A stretch of DNA of 34,150 nucleotides, from NCBI GenBank assembly GCA_044341215.1, contig JBIISC010000012.1, forward strand, positions 1-34,150, written 5' to 3'. The translations under genes were made by a program, and so were the position numbers. Below the pieces are notes generated by a model. The model had not been told where the DNA came from, made no database searches, and worked only from the letters and a program-made list of their open reading frames with translations. This document shows, piece after piece, positions 7,940 to 15,262 of this stretch. The DNA comes from JAFMIT01 sp044341215 (lineage in GTDB: Bacteria > Actinomycetota > Actinomycetes > S36-B12 > UBA5976). Each line of letters begins with the position of its first letter. The first letter of the stretch is position 1.

Positions 7940-9173
7940 TCTGTTATCACCAGGCTACGAGGCAGCTGATGAAGTTCGTTGGGTTTCAGAACCACCAAAA
8001 CGAAGTGGACGCACAGCTTTCGCAAGAGATAGAGCTCGCATCCTTCATAGCTCAGCACTTCGCCGACTTGCTGCAAAAACTCAAATTCACACCGCTGGTC
8101 AATCAGACTTTCCTCGCACTCGGCTAACTCACACTCTCGAAGTTGCCCAAATTGGTAGAGAACTTGGGGCATCACTTGGCGCAGATCCGGATTTGGTGGA
8201 AATGGGTTGTCTCGCTCATGATTTAGGTCATCCGCCTTTTGGCCACAATGGCGAAATGGCACTGAATGTGTTGGCAGAAAATTTCGGCGGATTCGAAGGT
8301 AATGCGCAAACTCTTCGAGTCTTAACCCGACTTGAGGCGAAGTCTTTTACTGAAGATGGGCGTTCAATTGGATTGAACCTAACTCGAGCAAGCCTTGACG
8401 CTGCCATTAAATATCCATGGGGCAGAGAAACAAATCAAAATAAGTTTGGTTTTTATGCCGACGATGAAGATATTTTCAATTGGGCACGAATTGGTGAAAT
8501 CGAAAATCGCAAAAGTTTCGAAGCCCAAATTATGGACTGGGCTGACGATGTTGCATATAGCGTCCATGATGTTGAAGATGCAATTGTTGCAAATCATCTT
8601 GACTTGAATTTTCTAAAATCTAAAACAGAGCGAACAGCGATTTTTGAACTTGCACGAATGCAATATGTTGATGCAAGCGATGGTGAAATAGATGCCGCAA
8701 TCGAACGATTACTTGCTTTGCCTTATTGGCAATTGAATTTTGATCAAAGTCACACTTCTTTAGCAAGGTTGAAGAATCTAACCAGCCAGCTAATTGGTCG
8801 CTTTTGTTCGGCAGCCGAGTTGGCAACTAGAAAACAATTCGGAGACGGTTTGCTCACTCGTTATAGTGCAGAATTAATCATTCCGCGCGAGAATGTGATT
8901 GAAGTTGCCGTTCTTAAAACGCTTGCAAACCTATTTGTGATGCAACGTGAAGGTGCGAGTGAAATGCAGTCAACCCAGCGAGAATTATTGACTTCGCTAG
9001 GGGCGGTTTTACTTGAGAGAGATGGAATAGATCTTGAGCCTTGGCTAGCGCCAAGTTGGCAGGCAGCCTCGAGTGATGCCATGAAAGTCAGGGTAGTTGT
9101 CGACCAAATTGCGAGCCTGACTGACACTTCTGCGGTCACCTGGCACAAATCCCTTACGCACAATCGCTCATAA
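7923..9173 (+). CDS. dgt: Deoxyguanosinetriphosphate triphosphohydrolase-like protein
   Basis: This HD-domain dNTPase (416 residues) is expected to cleave dNTPs to deoxynucleoside and triphosphate. Metal ligands are visible: H70 (RLTHTLEV), H99-D100 (CLAHDLGHPPFGHNGE) and the late Asp of MDWADDVAYSVHD near residue 206. The N-terminal RTAFARDRARILHSSALRR is typical of the family. Dgt-like genes placed directly before dnaG are common in actinobacteria. Substrate preference (dGTP or any dNTP) cannot be read from sequence. Confidence 0.92.
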   Translation: MTYLDDLLSPGYEAADEVRWVSEPPKRSGRTAFARDRARILHSSALRRLAAKTQIHTAGQSDFPRTRLTHTLEVAQIGRELGASLGADPDLVEMGCLAHDLGHPPFGHNGEMALNVLAENFGGFEGNAQTLRVLTRLEAKSFTEDGRSIGLNLTRASLDAAIKYPWGRETNQNKFGFYADDEDIFNWARIGEIENRKSFEAQIMDWADDVAYSVHDVEDAIVANHLDLNFLKSKTERTAIFELARMQYVDASDGEIDAAIERLLALPYWQLNFDQSHTSLARLKNLTSQLIGRFCSAAELATRKQFGDGLLTRYSAELIIPRENVIEVAVLKTLANLFVMQREGASEMQSTQRELLTSLGAVLLERDGIDLEPWLAPSWQAASSDAMKVRVVVDQIASLTDTSAVTWHKSLTHNRS

Positions 9174-9186
9174 TGGCGTTCCAATT

Positions 9187-9192
9187 TAGGAT
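9187..9192 (+). promoter_or_regulatory. Candidate -10 box of a leaderless mRNA (dnaG)
   Basis: TAGGAT ends 6 bases before the GTG start of dnaG. The AGGA inside it could also serve as a weak Shine-Dalgarno for read-through mRNA from dgt. Confidence 0.4.
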
Positions 9193-9198
9193 GGGCAA

Positions 9199-11070
9199 GT
9201 GAGTCGAGTACGCGAAGCAGATGTGAATGCGGTTAAAGAGCGTGCTCAAATTGAAGAAATAGTTCGAGATTACGTAAATCTTAAGTCTGCTGGTGGCGGT
9301 TCGTTAAAAGGCCTTTGTCCATTTCACGATGAGCGATCACCATCATTTCACGTAACACCGGCTCGTAACTTCTATCATTGCTTTGGTTGCCAAGAAAGTG
9401 GCGACACCATTGCCTTCCTTCGCAAAATGGAAAACTTGAGCTTCATTGAAGCAATAGAAAAACTTGCCAATAAATACAGCATGACCCTGCAATATGAAGA
9501 GACATCCCCTGAACAAGAAAAGCAATCCGGTCTTCGCACCCGGTTAGTTGAAGCACATCGCGAAGCCGCTAGCTTTTATCAACAGCAACTTGCAACACCA
9601 GAGGCTGAAACGGGTAGACAATTTTTAATTGGACGAGGGTTTGATTCAAATGCCGCTAAACAATTTGGGGTTGGATATGCACCAAAGGGCTGGGACGGAC
9701 TGCTAAAACATCTGCGAACCCTTGGGTTTAAAGACGAAGAACTTCTTGCAGGTGGTCTATTGAGTCAAGGTCAACGCGGAATTTATGACAGATTCCGTGG
9801 GCGACTTGTTTGGCCGATAAAAGATTTATCCGGTGATGTTGTCGGATTCGGTGCCCGCAAACTGTATGACGATGATGATGGACCAAAATATTTGAATACA
9901 CCTGAAACACCGTTATATAAAAAATCGAATGTTTTATATGGACTCGACTTAGCCCGTAAAGAAATCTCCAAACGTCAGCAAGTAGTTGTTGTGGAGGGCT
10001 ACACAGACGTTATGGCCTGCCACCTTGCAGGAATTCCAACCGCGGTCGCTACTTGTGGAACTGCTTTCGGACAAGATCACATCAAAGTGCTTCGTCGGCT
10101 TTTGTTGGATGCGGAAAACGCAAATAGTGAAGTGGTGTTCACCTTTGATGGTGATGCGGCAGGTCGCAAGGCCGCGTTGCGCGCATTCGAAGATGATCAA
10201 AAGTTTGTGGCTAAGACTTTCGTAGCGGTTGAACCTAACGGGCTGGACCCATGCGATTTAAGAGTTCAAAAAGGTGATGAAGCTCTTGCTCATCTGGTTG
10301 CTACTCGGGTGCCGATGTTTGAGTTTGCGATTAAATCAACTTTGAAGGATTTAGATCTAAATACTGCTGAAGGTCGCGTAAATGGTCTGAATATTTGTGC
10401 GCCAATTGTTGCAGCAATCAAAGATCCGTCTTTGAAACCTGAATACACCAGAATGTTGGCAGGCTGGCTGGGCATGGAAATGAAAACTGTTTCTGACGCA
10501 GTGGGCCGGGCTAACAAAAAATCTAGAACTGATTTTGTGCCTTCCGAAGAAAATTCAAGCTCAGAAATAGTTGTTGAAATGCCAGATCCACGCAAAGTGG
10601 AACATCGCGTTGAACGTGAAGCTTTGAAAGCAGTTTTGCAAGAACCAGCTTTAGCTATAGAGTGGTATGCAAGTGTCGAAGAACTTGCTTATACGTTTTT
10701 GCCTTACAGATACATTCACCAAGTTGTTGTAGAAGCGGCAAGTAAGAATTCATTCGATTCAATTGAACCTGCAGTTTGGGTTGAAGAAATTTTGGGTCAA
10801 ATAGAAAATCCGCAACTCAAAACTTTGGCAAGCTCATTAGTCGTTGAGCCGATCAAAACTGCAAATGTTGAAAATCTTGAAAAGTTTGTCACTGGTGTAA
10901 TAGCTAGATTGCAAGAATTTGATGCATCGCGTCGCATTGCAGATATCAAAGGTCAATTGCTACGCGAAGAAGAAGGCAATGAAGCCCACCAAAACCTTTT
11001 CAGTCAGTTACTTGCCCTTGAGGCTATGCGGCGAACTTTGGCTGAACATGCCCGCGGTCATGACACCTAA
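9199..11070 (+). CDS. dnaG: DNA primase DnaG
   Basis: DnaG (623 residues) makes RNA primers for the replication fork. The N-terminal CHC2 zinc domain has C40, H43, C61 and C64. The catalytic core follows, with a TOPRIM fold: VVVEGYTDVMA near residue 262 supplies the catalytic Glu, and FTFDGDAAGRKA near 313 the acidic metal site. The C-terminal third (from about 465) is the helicase-interaction region, with long helices. The start is GTG. Gene order dgt-dnaG-tRNA-Asn is seen in other actinobacteria. The protein is of normal length and looks intact. Confidence 0.97.
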   Translation: MSRVREADVNAVKERAQIEEIVRDYVNLKSAGGGSLKGLCPFHDERSPSFHVTPARNFYHCFGCQESGDTIAFLRKMENLSFIEAIEKLANKYSMTLQYEETSPEQEKQSGLRTRLVEAHREAASFYQQQLATPEAETGRQFLIGRGFDSNAAKQFGVGYAPKGWDGLLKHLRTLGFKDEELLAGGLLSQGQRGIYDRFRGRLVWPIKDLSGDVVGFGARKLYDDDDGPKYLNTPETPLYKKSNVLYGLDLARKEISKRQQVVVVEGYTDVMACHLAGIPTAVATCGTAFGQDHIKVLRRLLLDAENANSEVVFTFDGDAAGRKAALRAFEDDQKFVAKTFVAVEPNGLDPCDLRVQKGDEALAHLVATRVPMFEFAIKSTLKDLDLNTAEGRVNGLNICAPIVAAIKDPSLKPEYTRMLAGWLGMEMKTVSDAVGRANKKSRTDFVPSEENSSSEIVVEMPDPRKVEHRVEREALKAVLQEPALAIEWYASVEELAYTFLPYRYIHQVVVEAASKNSFDSIEPAVWVEEILGQIENPQLKTLASSLVVEPIKTANVENLEKFVTGVIARLQEFDASRRIADIKGQLLREEEGNEAHQNLFSQLLALEAMRRTLAEHARGHDT

Positions 11071-11098
11071 AGCCTCAGGTTTGAAGCGGCCTCGGCTC

Positions 11099-11130
11099 TT
11101 GGTATTGTTCCGCCGCTTGTGAGTAAAACT
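11099..11130 (+). promoter_or_regulatory. Possible tRNA-Asn promoter
   Basis: TTGGTA (11099-11104) and an A-rich TAAAACT (11124-11130), about 19 bases apart, precede the tRNA. The -10 would end only 5 bases before the mature 5' end, which would leave almost no leader for RNase P. A 7-bp inverted repeat (AAGCGGC at 11084-11090, GCCGCTT at 11112-11118) flanks the -35 and could be the dnaG 3' hairpin. Confidence 0.25.
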
Positions 11131-11135
11131 CGCAT

Positions 11136-11208
11136 TCCCCTGTAGCTCAATTGGCAGAGCTCCCGACTGTTAATCGGGCGGTTATTGGTTCGAGTCCAAT
11201 CGGGGGAG
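11136..11208 (+). tRNA. tRNA-Asn (anticodon GTT)
   Basis: The 73-base cloverleaf is complete. The 7-bp acceptor stem TCCCCTG pairs with CGGGGGA through one G-T pair. The anticodon stem is CCCGA/TCGGG with loop CTGTTAA, giving anticodon GTT. The T-stem is ATTGG/CCAAT around TTCGAGT, and the D-loop is AATTGGCAG-like. The discriminator is G, and the CCA end is not encoded in full. Confidence 0.96.
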
Positions 11209-11238
11209 CAAAAAACACTCTCAGTTGTGCTCCAGTTT

Positions 11239-11301
11239 GGATAGTCACTAGAGCATTTGGCACAATACGCGTCTGCCGAGGTGGCCCTCTATCCGCCACG
11301 G
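11239..11301 (+). promoter_or_regulatory. rpsP upstream region: candidate promoter and leader hairpin
   Basis: The 179-base gap between tRNA-Asn and rpsP contains a possible promoter, TTGG-AT (about 11237-11242) with CACAAT (11261-11266). A hairpin follows, with arms CCGAGGTGG (11276-11284) and CCGCCACGG (11293-11301) and an 8-base loop. Its stem is 9 bp with one A-A mismatch and one G-U pair. There is no T-run after it, so it is not a terminator. It may be part of a regulated ribosomal protein leader. Confidence 0.3.
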
Positions 11302-11387
11302 TTGACCCCCGGAAACACATAAGTCTTGCCCCACACGAATTATGAGTTTCTTCCGTCAACACAAATAAGTACAGGAGAACCACTTTC

Positions 11388-11951
11388 GTGGCTGTAAAAA
11401 TCAAGCTCAAGCGTTTGGGCAAAATTCGCAATCCTCAATACCGCATCGTCATTGCTGATTCACGCACTGCACGTAACGGTCGTTCTATTGAAGAGATTGG
11501 TTTGTACCATCCGAAAGAAGAACCATCACGTATCGAAATTAATTCAGAGCGTGCTCAACACTGGCTAAAAGTTGGAGCACTTCCAACCGAAGCAGTCGAA
11601 GTTCTTCTAAAGATCACAGGTGACTGGCAGAAGTTCAAAGATTTGCCTGGCAAAGAAGGAACTTTGAAGGTAGCAGCACCTAAGGTTGATAAGCGCTCAA
11701 TTTTCGCTGCCGCTGTTAGCGATGCTGCAGTTGCAAAAGATGAAGAAGCCAAAGCTCCAAAACCTAAGGTTGAAAAAGTCGTTAAAGCAGCAAAGGCTCC
11801 TGAAGCAGTAGTTGAAACTCCTGTCGAAGAAGTTGCAACTGAAGCTCCTGCAGAAGCGGTTGTTGAAGAAGTTGTTGTTGAAGAAGTTGCAACTGAAGCT
11901 CCTGCGCAAGCAGAAGCTGAAGAAGTGACCGAAACTCCTGCGGAGGCTTAA
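11388..11951 (+). CDS. rpsP: 30S ribosomal protein S16 with long acidic C-terminal tail
   Basis: S16 is an assembly protein of the 30S body. The normal domain occupies about residues 1-85 (AVKIKLKRLGKIRNPQYRIV, then PTEAVEVLLKITGDWQKF). The remaining 100 residues are a low-complexity Lys/Ala and then Glu/Val/Ala tail with two copies of EEVATEAPA. Tails are common on actinobacterial S16, but this one is at the long end. The start is GTG, with AGGAG about 9 bases upstream. khpA begins on the base after the stop. The gene opens the rpsP-khpA-rimM-trmD cluster. Confidence 0.96.
   Translation: MAVKIKLKRLGKIRNPQYRIVIADSRTARNGRSIEEIGLYHPKEEPSRIEINSERAQHWLKVGALPTEAVEVLLKITGDWQKFKDLPGKEGTLKVAAPKVDKRSIFAAAVSDAAVAKDEEAKAPKPKVEKVVKAAKAPEAVVETPVEEVATEAPAEAVVEEVVVEEVATEAPAQAEAEEVTETPAEA
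11826..11905 (+). repeat. Tandem-type direct repeat within rpsP tail
   Basis: A 26-base unit beginning GAAGAAGTTGCAACTG and ending GCTCCTGC occurs identically at 11826-11851 and 11880-11905, offset by 54 bases (18 codons). It encodes the repeated EEVATEAPA of the S16 tail. Exact DNA identity suggests recent duplication or gene-internal recombination. Confidence 0.85.
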
Positions 11952-12230
11952 ATGCTTGAGGATGCTTTAGAGCACCTCATCCGCGGAATCGTGGATCATC
12001 CAGACGATGTTGTAGTTCGAGTTCGTCAGAACCGCACTAATCGTGATTCACGCGGTGGAGGAAAATTTAATCGCGACATGAAACTTTTCGAAGTTACTGT
12101 TAATCCAGAAGATTTGGGTCGAGTAATTGGCCGCAACGGTCGTACTGCGACCGCACTTCGCACAGTGATGGCTGCACTCAATGCTGCCCGCAGTGTGCGA
12201 ATTGACTTCCTGGATGCAAACGAGCAATAA
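11952..12230 (+). CDS. khpA: KH-domain RNA-binding protein KhpA
   Basis: This is a 92-residue single KH-domain protein (older name YlqC family) with the RNA-contacting G60-R-N-G63 loop in a VIGRNGRTA helix-turn-helix. KhpA works with KhpB in several bacteria as an RNA chaperone that affects cell size and division. Its conserved place between rpsP and rimM ties it to ribosome and RNA metabolism. The ATG follows the rpsP stop with no gap, and GCGGAGG inside the rpsP end is a good ribosome site 5 bases upstream. Confidence 0.94.
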   Translation: MLEDALEHLIRGIVDHPDDVVVRVRQNRTNRDSRGGGKFNRDMKLFEVTVNPEDLGRVIGRNGRTATALRTVMAALNAARSVRIDFLDANEQ

Positions 12231-12231
12231 A

Positions 12232-12756
12232 GTGGGCATTAGCCGCGTAGTTGTCGGTCGTCTTGGACGTCCGCATGGAATTCGTGGTGAAGTTACTGTT
12301 GAAATTAGAACTGATGAACCGGAATTGCGTTTCGCACCCGGTTCATCAGTTTTTTTATCTAATGGAAAAACAATTAAAATCGAAAGTATTCGCTGGCATC
12401 AAACTGTCCTGCTAGTTAAGTTCGAAGGAATTACTGACCGCAACGACAGTGAAACTTTGCGTGACAATCTGGTTGAGGTTGACGTAGACGACTTGGATCT
12501 GCCGGAAGACGAAGATGAGTATTACGACCGGCAACTCTTGGGGCTGAAAGTAATTGAGAATGGTGAACGAATCGGAATTTTGGAAGATGTCCTTCATCTT
12601 CCTGGACATGATTTGCTAAGCATCAAACTTATTGATGGAAAAGAAATGCTTTTGCCATTCGTTGAGAAATTCGTACCAGAAATAAATCTAGAAAATGGCA
12701 CAGTTACCGTGGAACCACCGCAAGGATTAATGGAAGAAGAAACAAATGAAGATTGA
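12232..12756 (+). CDS. rimM: Ribosome maturation factor RimM
   Basis: RimM (174 residues from GTG 12232) binds S19 and the 30S head during maturation. The N-terminal RimM barrel shows VVVGRLGRPHGIRGEV, and the C-terminal PRC-barrel shows YYDRQLLGLKV and later MLLPFVEKFVPEINL. The GTG at 12232 gives the usual N-terminal length; an ATG at 12214 would add 6 residues and overlap khpA. Neither has a clear Shine-Dalgarno. The gene overlaps trmD by 11 bases. Its codons 26-42 coincide with a strong terminator-like hairpin, listed separately. Confidence 0.94.
   Translation: MGISRVVVGRLGRPHGIRGEVTVEIRTDEPELRFAPGSSVFLSNGKTIKIESIRWHQTVLLVKFEGITDRNDSETLRDNLVEVDVDDLDLPEDEDEYYDRQLLGLKVIENGERIGILEDVLHLPGHDLLSIKLIDGKEMLLPFVEKFVPEINLENGTVTVEPPQGLMEEETNED
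12309..12356 (+). terminator. Terminator-like hairpin inside rimM
   Basis: A 13-bp perfect inverted repeat has arms ACTGATGAACCGG (12310-12322) and CCGGTTCATCAGT (12338-12350), extendable by one A-T pair. The 15-base loop contains its own GCG/CGC mini-stem. Seven T bases (12350-12356) follow directly. The form is that of an intrinsic terminator, yet it lies wholly within rimM codons. Translating ribosomes would mask it, so it could act as an attenuator that responds to rimM translation. Confidence 0.5.
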
Positions 12757-13444
12757 TATTGTTTCGATATTTCCAGAATATCTAGCGCCCTTGAATCTTT
12801 CCTTAGTTGGCAAAGCAATTTCAGATGGTGTGATTGATTTAAATGTGCACGATTTGCGAAGTGTCACATCAGATAAACACCAGACTGTTGACGACAGTCC
12901 CTATGGTGGTGGACCTGGAATGGTGATGAAGGCCGAGCCTTGGGGAGATTTACTGGATCAACTTGTTACCCAAGATTCAGTATTAGTCGTGCCAACACCA
13001 AGTGGGGAACGTTTTACTCAAACTATGAGTGCTGAACTTGCGAATGAAAGCCACCTAATTTTTGCCTGTGGCAGGTATGAAGGAATCGATTCAAGAGTTA
13101 TGCAGCATTTCGCATCTCGCATAAAGGTTCGCGAAGTTTCAATTGGTGATTACGTGCTAGCTGGTGGCGAAGCTGCAGTCCTTGTCATCGTTGAAGCCTT
13201 GGCTCGATTGATTCCAGGGGTCCTTGGAAACTCAGAATCAGCAGTTGATGATTCATTCGCAGAAGGTGAAATGGCCAGTTTGCTTGAAGGACAGGTTTAC
13301 ACCAAGCCTCCTGTGTGGCGAGACCTTGAGGTTCCAGAGGTGCTTCGAGGGGGCAATCACGCGGCAATTGCTGCCTGGCGCAGAGCATCCGCCGAAGCTA
13401 GAACTGCCCAATTCCGCCCAGATCTACTCTCAGACTCTGAGTGA
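12746..13444 (+). CDS. trmD: tRNA (guanine37-N1)-methyltransferase TrmD
   Basis: TrmD (232 residues) methylates G37 next to the anticodon using S-adenosylmethionine, which prevents +1 frameshifting. It is a SPOUT enzyme with a trefoil knot. Visible motifs are MKIDIVSIFP at the start, DDSPYGGGPGMVMK (49-62), FACGRYEGID, and SIGDYVLAGGEAA in the knot region near 132-144. The ATG lies inside the rimM end, implying coupling. A 148-base gap separates it from rplS. Confidence 0.97.
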   Translation: MKIDIVSIFPEYLAPLNLSLVGKAISDGVIDLNVHDLRSVTSDKHQTVDDSPYGGGPGMVMKAEPWGDLLDQLVTQDSVLVVPTPSGERFTQTMSAELANESHLIFACGRYEGIDSRVMQHFASRIKVREVSIGDYVLAGGEAAVLVIVEALARLIPGVLGNSESAVDDSFAEGEMASLLEGQVYTKPPVWRDLEVPEVLRGGNHAAIAAWRRASAEARTAQFRPDLLSDSE

Positions 13445-13477
13445 TTTTCAAAAACAGGTTAGTTCTGCCAAACTTCA

Positions 13478-13571
13478 CCTCTGCTTGACGCTTTCGCACC
13501 ATACCTGCCGCAGAGGGTAAGTGCACTGAGAGAGTCAACAACCAAAAACGAATCCGATGACCGCTCTGCGG
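13478..13571 (+). promoter_or_regulatory. rplS upstream region with alternative pairings
   Basis: In the gap before rplS, CCTCTGC (13478-13484) is a perfect complement of GCAGAGG (13510-13516). A second CTCTGC (13564-13569) can pair with the same GCAGAG, and is itself inside a small CCGC-TCT-GCGG hairpin (13561-13571). The two pairings exclude one another, as in regulatory leaders. A TTGACG (13485-13490) could be a -35, but no good -10 follows it at the normal distance. Confidence 0.3.
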
Positions 13572-13592
13572 CGTTTATCGAGGAGAGCAATA

Positions 13593-13943
13593 ATGCAAAC
13601 GCTTGATCATGTAACCGAAGGTGCCATCCGCACCGACCATCCAGATTTCCGTACCGGTGATACTTTGAAAGTTCACGTACGAGTTATCGAAGGCACCCGT
13701 TCACGTATCCAGGTTTTCCAAGGAATTGTTATCGGCCGTCAGGGCGGTGGCATTGGCGAGACTTACACAGTACGCAAGGTTTCTTTTGGTGTTGGTGTAG
13801 AACGTAAGTTCCCACTTCACACTCCAATGGTTGAAAAAATTGAACTCGTTAGCCGAGGCGATGTTCGTCGTGCGAAGTTGTACTTCTTGCGTGAACTACG
13901 TGGTAAGAAAGCAAAGATCAAGGAACTGCGCGACAACGCGTAA
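13593..13943 (+). CDS. rplS: 50S ribosomal protein L19
   Basis: L19 (116 residues) sits at the 30S-50S interface. The family core is clear: FRTGDTLKVHVRVIEG, RIQVFQGIVIGRQGGG, ETYTVRKVSFGVGVERKFPLH split by normal spacing, and the C-terminal RRAKLYFLRELRGKKAKIKE. The ATG at 13593 follows GAGGAG by 7 bases, and an earlier in-frame ATG at 13557 would add 12 non-family residues. It is the last gene before a strong terminator. Confidence 0.97.
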   Translation: MQTLDHVTEGAIRTDHPDFRTGDTLKVHVRVIEGTRSRIQVFQGIVIGRQGGGIGETYTVRKVSFGVGVERKFPLHTPMVEKIELVSRGDVRRAKLYFLRELRGKKAKIKELRDNA

Positions 13944-13950
13944 CAAGCTT

Positions 13951-14517
13951 ATGACCCTGAAGTCGTCAAAAAACCGCACCTCGGTGCGGTTTTTTGGTTT
14001 GTGGAAATTCGCGGTAGCTGGCGTTCTTTTGGCAGTAATTCTTAGATTAGTTTTCTTTGCAAATTATGAAGTAACTTCAAGCTCCATGTCACCCACCATT
14101 TCGACTGGAGATCATATTCTTATAAATCAAGTTTCTAGGTTTTTCGCGCCCAACCGCGGTGACGTTGTCGTTGTAGATGGCATTGACTCATTTACAAACA
14201 TCCACGAAGAATTTGTTAAGCGAGTAATTGCCGTTGAAGGCGATCACATTAAATGTTGCACCTCAAAAGGTAATCTGATTCTTAATGGTAAGACTTTGAA
14301 TGAGCCATATTTAAATGGGAAAGTTGCGAGCGAAACTCCATTTGACGTCCGAGTACCGATGGGCAGAATCTGGGTAATGGGGGACAACCGCAAACACTCC
14401 TCTGACAGTCGCGACCTGCTTGGAAAACCAGGAGGTGGCACTATTGCCACCGACAAGATTTTGGGTCAGGTGTTAGCCATCTATTGGCCAACTGCGAGAA
14501 TGGGCCAAGTTGATTAG
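13951..14517 (+). CDS. lepB: Type I signal peptidase (first copy)
   Basis: This 188-residue serine protease cleaves signal peptides from exported proteins. One N-terminal membrane segment (about 18-36) is followed by SSSMSPT with the nucleophile S45, VKRVIAVEGD with the general base K90, and the box E motif MGDNRKHSSDSRD near 147. An ATG at 13951 fits the frame, but codons 6-15 coincide with the rplS terminator and no Shine-Dalgarno is present. A GTG at 13984 or the TTG at 13999, just after the T-run, would still leave the membrane segment intact. It is the smaller of two tandem lepB genes. Confidence 0.9.
   Translation: MTLKSSKNRTSVRFFGLWKFAVAGVLLAVILRLVFFANYEVTSSSMSPTISTGDHILINQVSRFFAPNRGDVVVVDGIDSFTNIHEEFVKRVIAVEGDHIKCCTSKGNLILNGKTLNEPYLNGKVASETPFDVRVPMGRIWVMGDNRKHSSDSRDLLGKPGGGTIATDKILGQVLAIYWPTARMGQVD
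13968..13995 (+). terminator. Intrinsic terminator after rplS, overlapping lepB codons
   Basis: The stem CCGCAC (13974-13979) pairs with GTGCGG (13984-13989) around a CTCG tetraloop. It is flanked by six A bases (13968-13973) and six T bases (13990-13995), which extend the stem to 12 bp and make it potentially bidirectional. It begins 25 bases after the rplS stop, where a terminator is expected, and within the longest reading of lepB. Confidence 0.85.
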
Positions 14518-14525
14518 GAGTTTTG

Positions 14526-15260
14526 GTGCTTGAGGGAAATCTAGGATTAGATCCGCAGAGTTCAGGCGAACCCACCAAAGAGCAGGCTCCAAAATCTTTA
14601 GCCAACGGAATCTTGACTTGGCTTAAAGAAACTTCATTTATCTTGATTACTGCAATTACGCTTTCGGTTCTATTACGAACTTTTATATTTCAAGCATTTT
14701 TCGTGCCAAGTGAATCTATGGTTGCGACTTTGCTCAAAGACGATCGAATCATTGCATCAAAGTTAAGTTACAGATTTAGCGAGATTAATCGTGGAGATAT
14801 CGTTGTCTTTGCCGACCCAGGGAATTGGTTGCCAGATCCTCGGCCAGAAACTGGAGTAAAAGCCAACGTAACAAAGCTATTTTCTTGGATTGGAATTCTT
14901 CCGGCTAACTCCGGAAGCGACCTTGTAAAACGCGTAATTGGTTTGCCAGGAGATCACGTTAAGTGCTGCACCAATAAGCATCTTGTTATTAATGGCTATG
15001 AGCTTAAAAGTGAGCCGTATACCCGAGGCGCAAGCGATCAAGTCGAATTCGACATAATCGTCCCGAAGGGTCGTTTGTTTGTGATGGGTGACAATCGTCA
15101 ACAATCGAGTGATTCGCGATTCCATCTTGATTCGCGTTCAGGAACTATCCCAATCGTGAATGTGGTTGGTCAAGTTGTTGCGATTGTTTGGCCGCTAGAT
15201 CGGCTTGGAACCATGATTTCGCCGCAAGAGTTAAGTAAAGTTCCGAATAGCGAAAAATAG
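14526..15260 (+). CDS. lepB: Type I signal peptidase (second copy)
   Basis: This 244-residue paralogue of the preceding gene has a longer cytoplasmic N-terminus (about 35 residues), one membrane segment (36-58), PSESMVATLL with the nucleophile S64, LVKRVIGLPGD with K135, and MGDNRQQSSDSRF as box E. A 25-residue insert before the Lys region (around 100-130) distinguishes it from the first copy, so substrate ranges may differ. GTG 14526 is preferred because AGGAG lies 5 bases upstream; a TTG at 14523 is the alternative. rnhB follows after 2 bases. Confidence 0.92.
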   Translation: MLEGNLGLDPQSSGEPTKEQAPKSLANGILTWLKETSFILITAITLSVLLRTFIFQAFFVPSESMVATLLKDDRIIASKLSYRFSEINRGDIVVFADPGNWLPDPRPETGVKANVTKLFSWIGILPANSGSDLVKRVIGLPGDHVKCCTNKHLVINGYELKSEPYTRGASDQVEFDIIVPKGRLFVMGDNRQQSSDSRFHLDSRSGTIPIVNVVGQVVAIVWPLDRLGTMISPQELSKVPNSEK

Positions 15261-15262
15261 TT

